Positions 9,137 to 18,874 of a DNA stretch of 64,000 bases are shown piece by piece. The translations under genes and the position numbers were made by a program. A model generated the notes under the pieces. That model had not been told where the DNA came from. It saw only the letters and a list, made by a program, of their open reading frames with translations, and did no database searches. This DNA comes from CAXXHQ01 sp963665265 (GTDB taxonomy: Bacteria; Planctomycetota; Planctomycetia; Pirellulales; Thermoguttaceae). Position 1 is the first letter of the stretch, and the number at the start of each line of letters is the position of its first letter. Location: contig OY762224.2 in assembly GCA_963665265.2 (NCBI GenBank), positions 2,108,001 to 2,172,000 on the forward strand, written 5' to 3'.

Positions 9137-10066
9137 ATGCGGTTGCAATCGGTCGTCGATTATCTCGTTTATCTGTTTGTGCGAGTTTTAATTTGCGTCG
9201 CCCAGGCTTTGCCGATGGACGTCTGTCGAAAAATTGCCAAGGGACTCGCGTGGCTGCTGTGCGACGTCTTAAAGCTTCGTCATAAAGTGGTTGATGAAAA
9301 TCTCCATTTCGCTTTTCCCGAGCTTTCGGAGAAGGAACGCGGTCGGCTTGAGCTCCGCATGTGGGAGCATTTGCTCGTTTTAGTGTTGGAAGTGGCGCAC
9401 ACGCCGCGCAAAATCCACGAAACTAATTGGCGCGACTTCGTTCATTTGGAAAACGAAGCCGCTTTGGTTCGCATGCTCCTCGAAGATCGTCCGCTCTTGA
9501 TCGTCACAGGCCACCTCGGCAATTTTGAGGTCGGCGGTTACGTCTTAGGCATCCTCGGCTTTCCCACCTATTCCGTGGCTCGAACGCTCGATAACCCCTA
9601 CCTTGACCGGTTTGTGAACGAATTCCGCGGACGGACCGGACAGCATCTAATTCCGAAGAACGGCGGGTTCGATCAAATCGAGCACGTTCTGAGCGATAAC
9701 GGGGCGATGGGACTCTTGGCCGATCAATACGCCGGACCGAAAGGATGCTGGATCCAGTTTTTCAATCGTCCTGCCTCAGCTCATAAAGCGATCGCTCTTC
9801 TGGCGCTCGAACATAACGCCCCGATGGCCGTTTGCGCATCGTTGCGATTGGGCGACGAGCCGATGATATTCAACTTCATTACCCACGACGTTTTCGACCC
9901 GGCCTCTCCGCCCGACGAACTTGGCTCGGTCAAAGCGATCACGCAATGGTACAACGATCGGCTGACCGATCTGATTTTGCGAGCGCCGGAGCAGTATTGG
10001 TGGATTCACCGTCGCTGGAAAGACACGCGCGAGCCGAAAAAAACGGCGAAAAAAGCCGCGGCATAA
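9137..10066 (+). CDS. LpxL/HtrB-family lysophospholipid/lipid A acyltransferase
   Basis: 309 residues from the ATG at 9137, which follows GGAAGGACG. An ATG 18 bases earlier lacks a site. An N-terminal hydrophobic anchor covers about residues 5-35. The acyltransferase fold follows, with the catalytic-type motif LLIVTGHLGNFEVGGY near 120-135 (H plus acidic partner, as HxxxxE in LpxL). GLLADQYAG near 195, FFNRPAS, and QYWWIHRRWK near the end are all typical of LpxL/LpxM/PatA-like enzymes. It would transfer an acyl chain to lipid A or a related glycolipid at the inner membrane. No other lipid A gene is nearby, so the acceptor is uncertain. The tail is Lys/Ala-rich. Confidence 0.85.
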   Translation: MRLQSVVDYLVYLFVRVLICVAQALPMDVCRKIAKGLAWLLCDVLKLRHKVVDENLHFAFPELSEKERGRLELRMWEHLLVLVLEVAHTPRKIHETNWRDFVHLENEAALVRMLLEDRPLLIVTGHLGNFEVGGYVLGILGFPTYSVARTLDNPYLDRFVNEFRGRTGQHLIPKNGGFDQIEHVLSDNGAMGLLADQYAGPKGCWIQFFNRPASAHKAIALLALEHNAPMAVCASLRLGDEPMIFNFITHDVFDPASPPDELGSVKAITQWYNDRLTDLILRAPEQYWWIHRRWKDTREPKKTAKKAAA

Positions 10067-10252
10067 CGACTCGGTCTGCGAAGTTGCCCGATATCTAATC
10101 GCTGCGTTTGACCAAGCTATCCCCCCCTCAATCTAATTGCATCCGTTAATGGTATGCGTTAGAATGATGACGCTTCGGTCGAATCTGATCTTGCCGGGGC
10201 TTTTTGGGCGTTCTGCCGTTTCCGACAGCATCCGTTATAAAGAGGGGAACCC

Positions 10253-12898
10253 ATGCTGCGTTTCGTTGCTACCGCGTTTCGATGTTCTCTTTCTTGCAAC
10301 TTGATCGTCGCGTTTTTCTTTGCCGCAGTGCTTCTCTTTCAAGCGAATCGATGCGAAGCGACGGACTATTTTTGGAACGTCGCAAGCGGAGATTGGTCCT
10401 CTTCGGCTTCGTGGAGTCCTAAATCCGTGCCGACGGCGAGCGGTACGGCTTATGTGACGAACGGCGGTACGGCGTTAGTAACTCAATCTGGCTCGGCCGT
10501 GCAGATTTCGTTGGGAAGCACGGCGGGGCAATCTGGTACGCTTCGACTCTCAGGTAGTTTAACCGCTTCCGGAACAATCTACGTCGGCGATTACGGCACG
10601 GGAACGTTTCGTCAAACGGCGGGAACCGCCTCGGCGGATTCGTTAAGACTTGGATATTCCGCCAGCAGCTCAGGAACCTACCTGCTCGAAGGAGGCGTTC
10701 TCTCCGCCAATAGCCAATACATCGGGTATTCCGGCTCCGGCGCGATGACGCAAACGGGAGGAACGAATACCGCCGCGCATAAGTACTTCTATCTTGGGTA
10801 TAATGCGGGAAGCTTCGGCACTTATACGCTTACCGGCGGGGTCGTTCACAACAGCGCCTTTTATCTTGGCGAATCTAGCGGCGCAAACGGCAATTTGATC
10901 ATGAGCGGAGGTTCGCTTGAGACCGGCCGAATCGTTGTGGGAGATGCTGGAACCGGAGTCTTTATTCAGACAAGCGGAACGTGTTCGCTTGCCGAAATCG
11001 ATTTAAGAAACTCCGTTGAACTTGGTAATGCAACAGGCGGAGTTGGCCGTTATACGTTAAGCGGCGACGGCGTTCTTCGAGAATCTCAACTGAATGTCGG
11101 AGCGGTCGGTTCCGGCGCTTTTGTGCAAAACGGCGGCACGCATGCCGTTTCTGGTCAACTATACGTGGGCAACGGAACTTACGAGCTGAACGACGGATCA
11201 CTTACCGCGTACAATTCCATCATTGGAACAGGATCAAAAGGCTCCTTCACGCAGTCGAGCGGAAGTTTTCTTATCTCAAACATGTTTACTTTGAACGCGG
11301 CTCGCTATGTTCTTTCAGGCGGCTCACTATCGGCGAATAACTCCTACATTGGAACGCTGGGCGCCGGCGTTTTTACGCAATCAGGCGGAACGCATTCCGC
11401 TACAACCTTCCTTTCCCTCTTCGGAACCTATAATTTGACCGGCGGCATATTATCCGTCTCGGGAAGCGAAACGGTTTCTGGAAACTTCCTCCAATCGGGC
11501 GGAACGCATTCCGTCGGATCCGCCTTGAAAATGACTGGCAGCGGAACGCAAACGGGCGGCCTATGCAGCGCAGGTTCTTTATACCTCGGGGCCGGCTACC
11601 AATTGCAAAACGACGCCGTCCTTTCCGTCACGAACCTCGCGGAGCTCGCCGGCGGTTCGTTCACGCAGGAAGGAGGCGCGTTTTCAAGCGGGGCTCTCAC
11701 ACTATATTATGGTCGTCAGTTTTTGTTGAAAAGCGGTCAACTGACGAGCGGAGCGATGACCTTGTTAGGGGCCACGGTGTTTCAATTCGGCGGCGGCGTG
11801 ACGGCATCGACTGTTTCGCTCTCCTCCTCTAGCGGAATGCAAGGACAATATACGTTGGTTGCGGGAACGCTTTCCTCGACGACCGAAATAATCGCCGCGA
11901 CAGGCACGGCTCACTTGGACCATCAAAACGGAGCGACGAACTCGGTCGCCTTTTTGACGCTTGGTTCGTCAGCCGGCGCTAACGGAAATTACCAATTGAG
12001 CGGAACGCTCAATGTCTCCGGAACCTGCACAGTAGGCAATTATGGCAGCGGCAATATATCCCAAAGCGGCGGAACATGCGCGATCGGCGATTGTTTAATC
12101 ATCGGAGCTCGCTATAAAATCTATACGAGTTACTACAGCCTCTCTTCCGGTTCATTGGCGGTAAATGGGACGACGATTATCGGGTCAAGCGGCTACGGCG
12201 CTTTTTCGCAAAGCGGCGGCGTGAGCTCCTTACCGACGGTCATCCTAGCAGCCGCAGGCTCGTCAGTTGGTAATATATATCTTACCGGCGGAACTCTCAT
12301 AACGTCGTCGATCACCCAGGGTGCCGGCCGTGCGACATTCAATTTTGGTACGGCCACGTTGCAGGCGTCCGGCGTAACGTCGGTTACCGTTCCCATGACT
12401 CTTACCGGCACGAACGGAAACGCGAAGATCGACTCGAACGGCTATGCCGTCACGCTATCCGGTTCGATCTCCGGCGTCGGCGGCTTGACGAAGCTTGGTT
12501 CTGGCGTTCTTACACTTACCGGCACGGAATCGTTTACTGGCGGCGTCTCGGTTCAAGCGGGAAAGCTCGTTCTCGCCTCGACTGAAAAGAACGACGCCTC
12601 GTTGGACGTCGTAACGGCCGTAGGAGCGACGCTCGCCGTCGCAGGCGGAATGCATACGCTCGACGTCATTTCCGGATCGGGGACGACCGTCGTCGCCTCA
12701 GACGCCGTCTTGACCGTCGGTTGCCTAGTGCAAGATTCGCTGATCCTCGGCGGAACGGCTTCGCTTGACGAAACGACGTCTGCGATAGTTGCGACGCATG
12801 ACTCACTACAAACGTCGGCCGTCCCCGAGCCGACGACTGCGTGCTTACTGATTGTTTCGGCTCTCGTCTGTTCCGGAATCGCACGGCGACGAAAATAG
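10253..12898 (+). CDS. PEP-CTERM surface protein with many beta-strand repeats
   Basis: 881 residues. A good site (AGAGGGGA) precedes the ATG. The signal peptide spans about residues 1-35. The body is about a dozen repeats of 40-50 residues, with recurrent YTLTGG, TQSGGT and YIGxxGxGxFTQ segments, rich in Gly, Ser and Thr and likely a beta-solenoid. Near residues 740-770 is an 'autotransporter-associated beta strand' type unit (GVLTLTGTESFTGGVSV, then AGKLVLA). The C-terminus is a PEP-CTERM signal (VPEPTTACLL, TM, RRRK). Despite the repeat style there is no autotransporter barrel. Export followed by exosortase processing is expected. It may be a matrix or adhesion protein; the binding partner is unknown. 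Confidence 0.85.
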   Translation: MLRFVATAFRCSLSCNLIVAFFFAAVLLFQANRCEATDYFWNVASGDWSSSASWSPKSVPTASGTAYVTNGGTALVTQSGSAVQISLGSTAGQSGTLRLSGSLTASGTIYVGDYGTGTFRQTAGTASADSLRLGYSASSSGTYLLEGGVLSANSQYIGYSGSGAMTQTGGTNTAAHKYFYLGYNAGSFGTYTLTGGVVHNSAFYLGESSGANGNLIMSGGSLETGRIVVGDAGTGVFIQTSGTCSLAEIDLRNSVELGNATGGVGRYTLSGDGVLRESQLNVGAVGSGAFVQNGGTHAVSGQLYVGNGTYELNDGSLTAYNSIIGTGSKGSFTQSSGSFLISNMFTLNAARYVLSGGSLSANNSYIGTLGAGVFTQSGGTHSATTFLSLFGTYNLTGGILSVSGSETVSGNFLQSGGTHSVGSALKMTGSGTQTGGLCSAGSLYLGAGYQLQNDAVLSVTNLAELAGGSFTQEGGAFSSGALTLYYGRQFLLKSGQLTSGAMTLLGATVFQFGGGVTASTVSLSSSSGMQGQYTLVAGTLSSTTEIIAATGTAHLDHQNGATNSVAFLTLGSSAGANGNYQLSGTLNVSGTCTVGNYGSGNISQSGGTCAIGDCLIIGARYKIYTSYYSLSSGSLAVNGTTIIGSSGYGAFSQSGGVSSLPTVILAAAGSSVGNIYLTGGTLITSSITQGAGRATFNFGTATLQASGVTSVTVPMTLTGTNGNAKIDSNGYAVTLSGSISGVGGLTKLGSGVLTLTGTESFTGGVSVQAGKLVLASTEKNDASLDVVTAVGATLAVAGGMHTLDVISGSGTTVVASDAVLTVGCLVQDSLILGGTASLDETTSAIVATHDSLQTSAVPEPTTACLLIVSALVCSGIARRRK

Positions 12899-12953
12899 CG
12901 CAGCCGAATACGGCGTCAACAAACGTAATATCGCTTTAGATAGAAGTATCCGC

Positions 12954-13985
12954 TTACCGCGTCGAGACGGTTTCTACGGAGTTTTGTCTTGTCGCGCTTC
13001 CGAGAAAGTGCGGCCTCCCGACGCCGTGAGCGAACTCCGCTCCGGGCGCAGGCAGGCTTCTCCGATATCGTTCGTACGAACGGACTAAACCGCATTCCGT
13101 CGCGCGGCCCATCAAACGCAAGATTGTGGGCCAACGGACGACGCTCTCGCAGCATTCCTCGGCCACAAGACCGATGTGCGACAAAACGGATCCGACGCGG
13201 CCGAATCGCGGCGCCCAGGTCCAGAACAAACGCTCGGCTTCCCGACCTCGTCCGAGTCTTGCCGTTTGCGAAAGCTCCTTCGGATGGGCGTACGTTCGAC
13301 TTTGACGCTCCGAAACGCATCGGAGACCGACCGCATGCAACGCTAATGCGTATTCCACGCCGGCCAACGAGTCGCCGAACGAGCAGCTTAACCCGCCCAA
13401 TTCTTCAAGCGTCGAACGGCGATAGAAGCCCGACAAAATATCGGGTCCCAGGATATCGGGTAAATAGATCGAGTCGTCGGCCGCATGATACCCGCTGCCG
13501 ACTCGCCAAACGTCGCCTCGTCGTCGGTAACCGACGCCTGCCGAAAGTATCTGGTCTTGGCGAGAGCGGCTGATGATCACCGGAGCCACGCTGGCCACGC
13601 GGCGATCCTCGAAATGCGCCATTGCACGGTCGGACCAGCTCGGACTGGCTTCGAGACCGCATCCCAATACGTGAACGACGTCGCCCGTTGAAGCGGCCAC
13701 GCCCCGGTTCACGCATTCGACGAAGGACGCCTTCTTCGGCGCATCAATAAAATTCACTTCGCCGCTGAGTTGATACGGATCGGCGTAAGGTTCGGTCAAA
13801 ACGACCGTAATATCGCTTCGTTGAGGGCGATTTTCCAGCGTCGAAACTAGAGTCTCCTCCAGCTTCTGTAGATTTCGCACGACGGGAATGACAATAGAGA
13901 GGCGAAGCACGGGTGTGATTCCTAAAGTTCTATCCCATAACTCCATATAGTCCGAGCCGTTTTGCGAGGGAGGCAAACCGCTCAT
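12954..13985 (-). CDS. Family 2 glycosyltransferase
   Basis: 343 residues. The GT-A fold starts at about residue 29 with LSIVIPVVRNLQKLEETL, the usual GT2 nucleotide-binding opening. Other elements are NRGVAASTGDVVHVLGCGLEASP near 95-117, where the usual DxD is degenerate (LGCGLE), and ILSGFYRRSTLEELGGL near 190. The missing canonical DxD is odd and could mean a changed metal site or loss of activity. The C-terminal 100 residues are Arg-rich. Convergent with the PEP-CTERM gene, so it is not co-transcribed with it. Sugar and acceptor are unknown. Confidence 0.75.
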   Translation of the reverse strand: MSGLPPSQNGSDYMELWDRTLGITPVLRLSIVIPVVRNLQKLEETLVSTLENRPQRSDITVVLTEPYADPYQLSGEVNFIDAPKKASFVECVNRGVAASTGDVVHVLGCGLEASPSWSDRAMAHFEDRRVASVAPVIISRSRQDQILSAGVGYRRRGDVWRVGSGYHAADDSIYLPDILGPDILSGFYRRSTLEELGGLSCSFGDSLAGVEYALALHAVGLRCVSERQSRTYAHPKELSQTARLGRGREAERLFWTWAPRFGRVGSVLSHIGLVAEECCESVVRWPTILRLMGRATECGLVRSYERYRRSLPAPGAEFAHGVGRPHFLGSATRQNSVETVSTR

Positions 13986-14429
13986 TTGCGAGGAGATTCA
14001 TGCGCAGACCGGAAAAAGCAAAATTTCCCCGCTTAAAACAACCGTAACGGTGAACCGCAGTTCCTCGTCACTTCGCTAACTTCGGATTGTAACGAAAAGG
14101 AAGTTTATTCTATTCCCCCAAATTCTCCGCTAAGGGGAAAATGCTCCGCCGTAAATCTTTTTCTGACAAGTCTACGTGACAATATAGCAAGACTGCGGCG
14201 ACCTGGCAATGGTTTTCCGGTTGGTTGGGTGCGTTCCCCCCTGCCTAGCGAGAAGTTTTTTTGTTTCCTGACCGTTCGTGAACTATGTTTCATTAAGGTT
14301 GTTAATTGCGACGGGAGACCTCTTCTACCGTCCGAAGGGATAATTCGCGGGGCGTTCACGAAGCCGGGCTTGGAGTGAACGAATATGGTTTTGGCGCCAC
14401 ATTTCAAATCTCGACGCGGGAAGATCGCC
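13986..14429. other. Divergent intergenic region
   Basis: Separates the minus-strand GT2 gene from the plus-strand phosphatase gene, so it should hold both promoters. No gene, RNA or strong hairpin was recognised. Confidence 0.4.
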
Positions 14430-14993
14430 ATGCGGCTTGTCATCCTTTTTTCCACTTGCTTTCTTTGCTGGCACGCCCAAAATATTCTCGCGGCCGACGA
14501 AGCGGCGAACTGGGCCCAGCCCATAAAAATCGAAGGCCTGCCCAACTTCCATAAGGTCAACGACAACCTCTATCGTGGCGCCCAACCTCTCCAAGAAGGC
14601 TATCTGGAACTCAAAAAACTCGGCGTGAAAACGATCGTCGGGTTTCGAGATTCAGACACCGATTCAAAACATCTTCGAAAATTGCCGATCAAAGTCGTTC
14701 ATATCCCAATGAAGACCGGCTCTCCGACCAAAGAAGACGTCGTTAAGTTTCTTAAAACCGTTTCCGATCCGAAAAACCAACCGGTTTTCGTCCATTGCAA
14801 ACACGGTTCCGACCGCACCGGTCTCATGTGCGCTTGCTATCGAATCTTCATCGATAAATGGACGAAGACGCAAGCGATCGACGAGATGACGAATGGTGAC
14901 TTCGGCTTCCATCCGCAGTGGTCCAGCCTCATCGATTTCATTCAAGATTTGAATGTCGAAGAAATCGAGAAAAAAGCGGGCATTACGGAATAG
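14430..14993 (+). CDS. Secreted dual-specificity/tyrosine phosphatase-like protein
   Basis: 187 residues from the ATG at 14430. This start places a signal peptide (RLVILFSTCFLCWHA, then LAADE) at the N-terminus; an ATG at 14385 would bury it. The phosphatase signature CX5R is seen as HCKHGSDRTG with Cys123 and Arg129. LYRGAQP near 48 and GVKTIVGFRDSD near 65 are typical of the DSP/DUF442-like family. It should act outside the cytoplasm on a phosphoprotein, phosphosugar or phospholipid. The general-acid Asp is probably in the 90-105 loop but is not certain. It stands alone as a single-gene unit. Confidence 0.85.
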   Translation: MRLVILFSTCFLCWHAQNILAADEAANWAQPIKIEGLPNFHKVNDNLYRGAQPLQEGYLELKKLGVKTIVGFRDSDTDSKHLRKLPIKVVHIPMKTGSPTKEDVVKFLKTVSDPKNQPVFVHCKHGSDRTGLMCACYRIFIDKWTKTQAIDEMTNGDFGFHPQWSSLIDFIQDLNVEEIEKKAGITE

Positions 14994-15050
14994 AGCGCTC
15001 GTTCTAATTGCTCTTTCAGGCAATTACGCATGGCGACTCGGGCCGTTTTT

Positions 15051-17507
15051 TCACCGAAGCGATTCGCTTTCGCCGACGTTCGCCTTTTTCAGATACGAGT
15101 CGATGGCGTGCAGCAATTCGTTGCGGTCGATCGGCTTCGTTAAATATTCGTCGCACCCGGCGTCGCGGCATTTCTGGTGATCGTCTCGCATCGCTTGAGC
15201 AGTAAGCGCGACCACCGGCAGTAAATAACCCCGCTCTCGAAGTTTGCGCACCGCCGTGTAGCCGTCCATCACCGGCATTTGCATGTCCATCAGAACGACG
15301 TCGAAGGGCATGCCGATTCGCTGACCTTCTAAAGCCGCTTCGACGGCCGTCGCTCCGTTATCGACGACGACGACTTCAGCTCCGGCTTTACGCAAAATAA
15401 ACGATATCAATCGTTGGTTGTCGGGGCCGTCCTCGGCCAATAGAATCCGGCATCTCAGTTGAATTACGTCTCGCATCGGCTTCGCGCGCGCCTCGACGTG
15501 CGTCGGATGGCCATGGTGCGCGATTTCGTCTTGCGATCCGGCGTCGATCGTCAGACTGAAAACGCTTCCTGTTCCGATCTCGCTTGAAACGGAGATATCG
15601 CCGCCCAAGAGATTCGACAACCGTTTGCTAATCGCCAAGCCAAGTCCAGTTCCGCCGAACTTTCTGCGCAAGGAAGAATCGCCTTGGGAGAACGGTTGAA
15701 ATAACATGCTCATCTGCCGTTCCGTCAAGCCGATTCCCGTGTCGATGACGTTGATTTTCAATTGAACGTGATTGAGCGAAGTCGGAGAACCGCTTACGGC
15801 GACGCGAACCCCGCCAAGCTCGGTGAATTTGATCGCGTTTCCGATCAGATTCACTAGAATCTGTCGCAGACTGAACGGATCGGTATGCACGGCCTCGGGC
15901 ATGGCCCCTTCGTATTCCAACTTCAAATACAGGCCTTTGGCCTCGGCGCAAACCTTCATCGTCGAAATAACGTCCTCGAAAAGCTGCCCGAGAGTGCAAA
16001 TCTCCTTATGAACTTCGAATTTTCCCGTCTCGATTTTCGATAAGTCGAGGATGTCGTTGATGATGGCGAGAAGGTATTCGCCGTTGCGCTTAATAATTTG
16101 CGCCCCTTCGCGAATGTCTTGTTTGCTTCCTCCGCCAAGCAAGATGTCGGCAAAACCGAGGATCGCGGTCATCGGCGTGCGTATTTCGTGGCTCATGTTG
16201 GCCAGGAATGCGCTTTTCGCCCGATTCGCCGTTTCGGCCTCTTCCTTCGCCTTGGCCAAGTGTCGCTCTGTCCGCTTCCGCATCAGCGCCGATGTAAACG
16301 CGGTCGCGAGCGATTCGATGGCCTTCCGATCGGAAGCCTCGTAATACGGCTCTTTGTTGTAAAGCGAAAGCATGCCGATCGTTTTGCCGTTTTCCCGCAA
16401 AGGAACCGACAATATCGTCTTCGGCTTGACGTCGCCCGTCGGCGTCGAAATATGATCCGGCAACATGTCCGGATCGTTCGACATGATCGTTTGCCCTTCG
16501 CGAATCGCTTGCTTCCACGTTGCAATGTCTTTAATTTGCCTGAAAGCCGCGAAAGCTTGCGTTTTTCGTAATTGGAAGGAAGCGAGCTTGCCGTTCGCCC
16601 TCGCCAGAACGTCAAAACGCCCGAGGTCGTCGAGAATTCCAATAAACGCGCATTGGCTGTGCGTTAGTTGTTGCGCTTCGATTAGGCAGAGCCGCGAAAC
16701 GTCCATCTCGTCACGGCAATTCATCGATTTTTGAAATACTCGATTGATCGCCGAAAGCATGTCGTTGTTACGCAACCGCTCTTCGGAGAGCTTTTTGTTG
16801 AAAAACTCCGGAAGTTGATCGCTTTTTAAAAGCAAAACGTCGGGACGGCGTTCGGCGTACTGGGCCACCCGCTCCGCAATCTTATGCGGCGGCGCCATGA
16901 TGAATCGGCAAGTCTCGTCGCCCGACGCCCGACAGAGAATCTCCGCCGTGACGAGCGGAATCCCGAAACTCGCCTCGCACCAACCGGCCGAGTAGCCCGC
17001 GTTCATTACGCAGACCGGAGAAAGAGAATGCTTGCCTTCGTTCGTCCAAGCGTCTGCCTCGAACGAATACGGATGATCGTATATCAGAAGATAGTTTTCG
17101 TCGGCCGTTGGATTCGATTCCGGCGATATATCAACGAACGCCCAGCCGCTATGCGCAAAATGAATCGGCCCCGCCGAGAGCTTCGCGATTGGATCGGTCA
17201 GCCCCATCTTCGCATGGAACTTCTCGGCGTCCGATTTGCCGATCGCATGCGCGAAATCGAAAAGCATGTTCCGCGCAAATTCGTGAGACTCTTCTTCCCG
17301 GCCTTCTCCGAATAGCCTGGTGATCAAATTGAAAAACTCGACCGAAAGCGCCGCCGCGCGGATCAAGACGTAACGCTCTCCCCCAATCTCAATCTTCCCT
17401 TGCTCCGGCTTGAATATCCGGGAGGAAAAAAAACTCGAGACGATCGGCTCCATCTCCGCGAACAGCGCTTCAACCTCGACGGGGACTTTGACGGTGGAAA
17501 GAGGCAT
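15051..17507 (-). CDS. Hybrid sensor histidine kinase with V4R-type sensor, GAF and receiver domains
   Basis: 818 residues, apparently soluble. Residues about 1-205 form a XylR-N/V4R-like sensor ending in GYSAGWCEASFGIPLVTAEI and a C-x8-C pair (Cys192, Cys200). A GAF domain spans about 250-410. The HisKA dimerisation box has phosphoacceptor His440 in NMSHEIRTP. The ATPase domain has an N-box at about 550-560, G1 at DTGIG (590-594) and GGTGLGLAIS at 618-627. A C-terminal receiver has Asp741 as phosphate acceptor and Lys791. V4R domains bind small hydrophobic molecules, so a cytosolic ligand or redox signal is plausible. No partner regulator is adjacent. Confidence 0.9.
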   Translation of the reverse strand: MPLSTVKVPVEVEALFAEMEPIVSSFFSSRIFKPEQGKIEIGGERYVLIRAAALSVEFFNLITRLFGEGREEESHEFARNMLFDFAHAIGKSDAEKFHAKMGLTDPIAKLSAGPIHFAHSGWAFVDISPESNPTADENYLLIYDHPYSFEADAWTNEGKHSLSPVCVMNAGYSAGWCEASFGIPLVTAEILCRASGDETCRFIMAPPHKIAERVAQYAERRPDVLLLKSDQLPEFFNKKLSEERLRNNDMLSAINRVFQKSMNCRDEMDVSRLCLIEAQQLTHSQCAFIGILDDLGRFDVLARANGKLASFQLRKTQAFAAFRQIKDIATWKQAIREGQTIMSNDPDMLPDHISTPTGDVKPKTILSVPLRENGKTIGMLSLYNKEPYYEASDRKAIESLATAFTSALMRKRTERHLAKAKEEAETANRAKSAFLANMSHEIRTPMTAILGFADILLGGGSKQDIREGAQIIKRNGEYLLAIINDILDLSKIETGKFEVHKEICTLGQLFEDVISTMKVCAEAKGLYLKLEYEGAMPEAVHTDPFSLRQILVNLIGNAIKFTELGGVRVAVSGSPTSLNHVQLKINVIDTGIGLTERQMSMLFQPFSQGDSSLRRKFGGTGLGLAISKRLSNLLGGDISVSSEIGTGSVFSLTIDAGSQDEIAHHGHPTHVEARAKPMRDVIQLRCRILLAEDGPDNQRLISFILRKAGAEVVVVDNGATAVEAALEGQRIGMPFDVVLMDMQMPVMDGYTAVRKLRERGYLLPVVALTAQAMRDDHQKCRDAGCDEYLTKPIDRNELLHAIDSYLKKANVGESESLR

Positions 17508-17817
17508 CGTTGAACCAGACGGCAGGATTGGCGGGCTATCAAAGGCGGGTTACGAAATGCTCTTCGGCTTTCCGCTGCGAGCGTCCTCGCATGCTGAATC
17601 CGACGTAACCAAATTCGCGGCTTAGGAAATTACGCAAATGCAGGTAGTCTAAGTAATTTGATCGGTCCACCGAGGAGCCGATCCTCTATGGAATTGCTGC
17701 GAAATCCCCAGACTACAAAGACACCCCCCCGCACGCTTAAGCCAATCAGAACAACCTGCATTTTCGTCGCATCACAGATAGACCGTATAAAACGATGCAT
17801 GACCGCAAGAGTTCGGC
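17508..17817. other. Intergenic region
   Basis: Lies upstream of the histidine kinase gene and downstream of the radical SAM gene, both on the minus strand. A run of eight C at 17725-17732 is the only unusual feature. No gene or RNA recognised. Confidence 0.4.
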
Positions 17818-18786
17818 CTATGAAGTGAATTGTGATCCTTGCCGAAGGCCTCGGCGTTCGAAGGCATCATCAAATGCGCGCTGCACGGCATTGCGATCAC
17901 GTCCCCAATCCGGTCCGAGGAGATACTCCGACGGAGCCGAGCTGAAAAGCCGTTCAACGACCACAGCAGGCGAGAGGTTTTCCAAAAACGCGATAACCGT
18001 TTTCACATATTCTTCGAGCGACGGCAACGCGACTTCGCCCTTTGCGACGAGATCGCCCAACCGCGTGTTTTTTACGGCGAGTAGGTTGTGGATTTTAACT
18101 GCCCGTATCTTTTTCCGTGAAATATATCGTGCCGTGGCGATGGCATCGTCCGTTGATTCGTCGGGAAAGCCGAAAATGATATGCGTTCCCACCTCCACGC
18201 CTCGCGCATGGCACCGATCGACGGCATCGTCAAATGCGGCAAAATCATGCCCTCGATTCATCCAACGAAGCGACCGATCTTGAATCGATTGTAGCCCCAT
18301 TTCCAGAAACAACGTTTTTTTGTCGCTTAATGCTGATAATAAATCGATCGCCTCGTCGGCCAAACAGTCAGGTCGAGTTCCAATGGCTACACCGACGACC
18401 GCCGGATGATCGAAGGCGGGCGCGAACAGCGACCGTAAAACGTCTACTGGCGCGTGGGTGTTCGTTCCTGGCTGGAAATAGGCGATGAAGCGATCTACCC
18501 CATACAGATGGGTTAGCTTCGCGGCGGCACGGTCGATTTGCTCGCGGATATCCCCCGACTGATAGCGGCGGCTTGGGCTAAAACTGGCAGGGTCGCAAAA
18601 GATACAGCCCGTATGTTCGGAGGAATTGTCCCTGTGAGGGCATCCGAGCCCCGCGTCGAGACTGATTTTTCTCACTTTTCGTCCAAACTTGCTCTGATAA
18701 AAGAAGTTAAGACTGTAGTAGCGCAGCCCGGTCGATGCCCAATCGTATTCCGGTTCTGAAGTTGTACGCAGTTTTGTTGACGGCAT
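17818..18786 (-). CDS. Radical SAM protein, YhcC/TIGR01212 type
   Basis: 322 residues. The radical SAM cluster motif is in LDAGLGCPHRD, then a short spacer and TGCIFCDP; the CX14-CX2C-like spacing is the signature of the TIGR01212/YhcC subfamily. Further conserved elements are FQPGTNTHAP near 105, IGTRPDCL near 137, FLEMGLQSIQD near 160 and HIIFGFPDES near 203. The length matches the family. The family is tied to an oxygen-sensitive modification of unclear target. It is divergent from the FHA gene, and the 88-base gap between them should hold both promoters. Confidence 0.9.
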   Translation of the reverse strand: MPSTKLRTTSEPEYDWASTGLRYYSLNFFYQSKFGRKVRKISLDAGLGCPHRDNSSEHTGCIFCDPASFSPSRRYQSGDIREQIDRAAAKLTHLYGVDRFIAYFQPGTNTHAPVDVLRSLFAPAFDHPAVVGVAIGTRPDCLADEAIDLLSALSDKKTLFLEMGLQSIQDRSLRWMNRGHDFAAFDDAVDRCHARGVEVGTHIIFGFPDESTDDAIATARYISRKKIRAVKIHNLLAVKNTRLGDLVAKGEVALPSLEEYVKTVIAFLENLSPAVVVERLFSSAPSEYLLGPDWGRDRNAVQRAFDDAFERRGLRQGSQFTS

Positions 18787-18874
18787 TGGTGAGTCAAACT
18801 ACACTGAATTTGGTGGCCAAGTTCATCATAACCGCTTGCGGATATTACTCAATAAAGCATGAAGGCCTAATAAA

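Noticed and set aside
8816..9148. 110-codon minus-strand frame upstream of the acyltransferase gene
   Set aside because: Overlaps the acyltransferase start, has no ribosome site and no recognisable domain.
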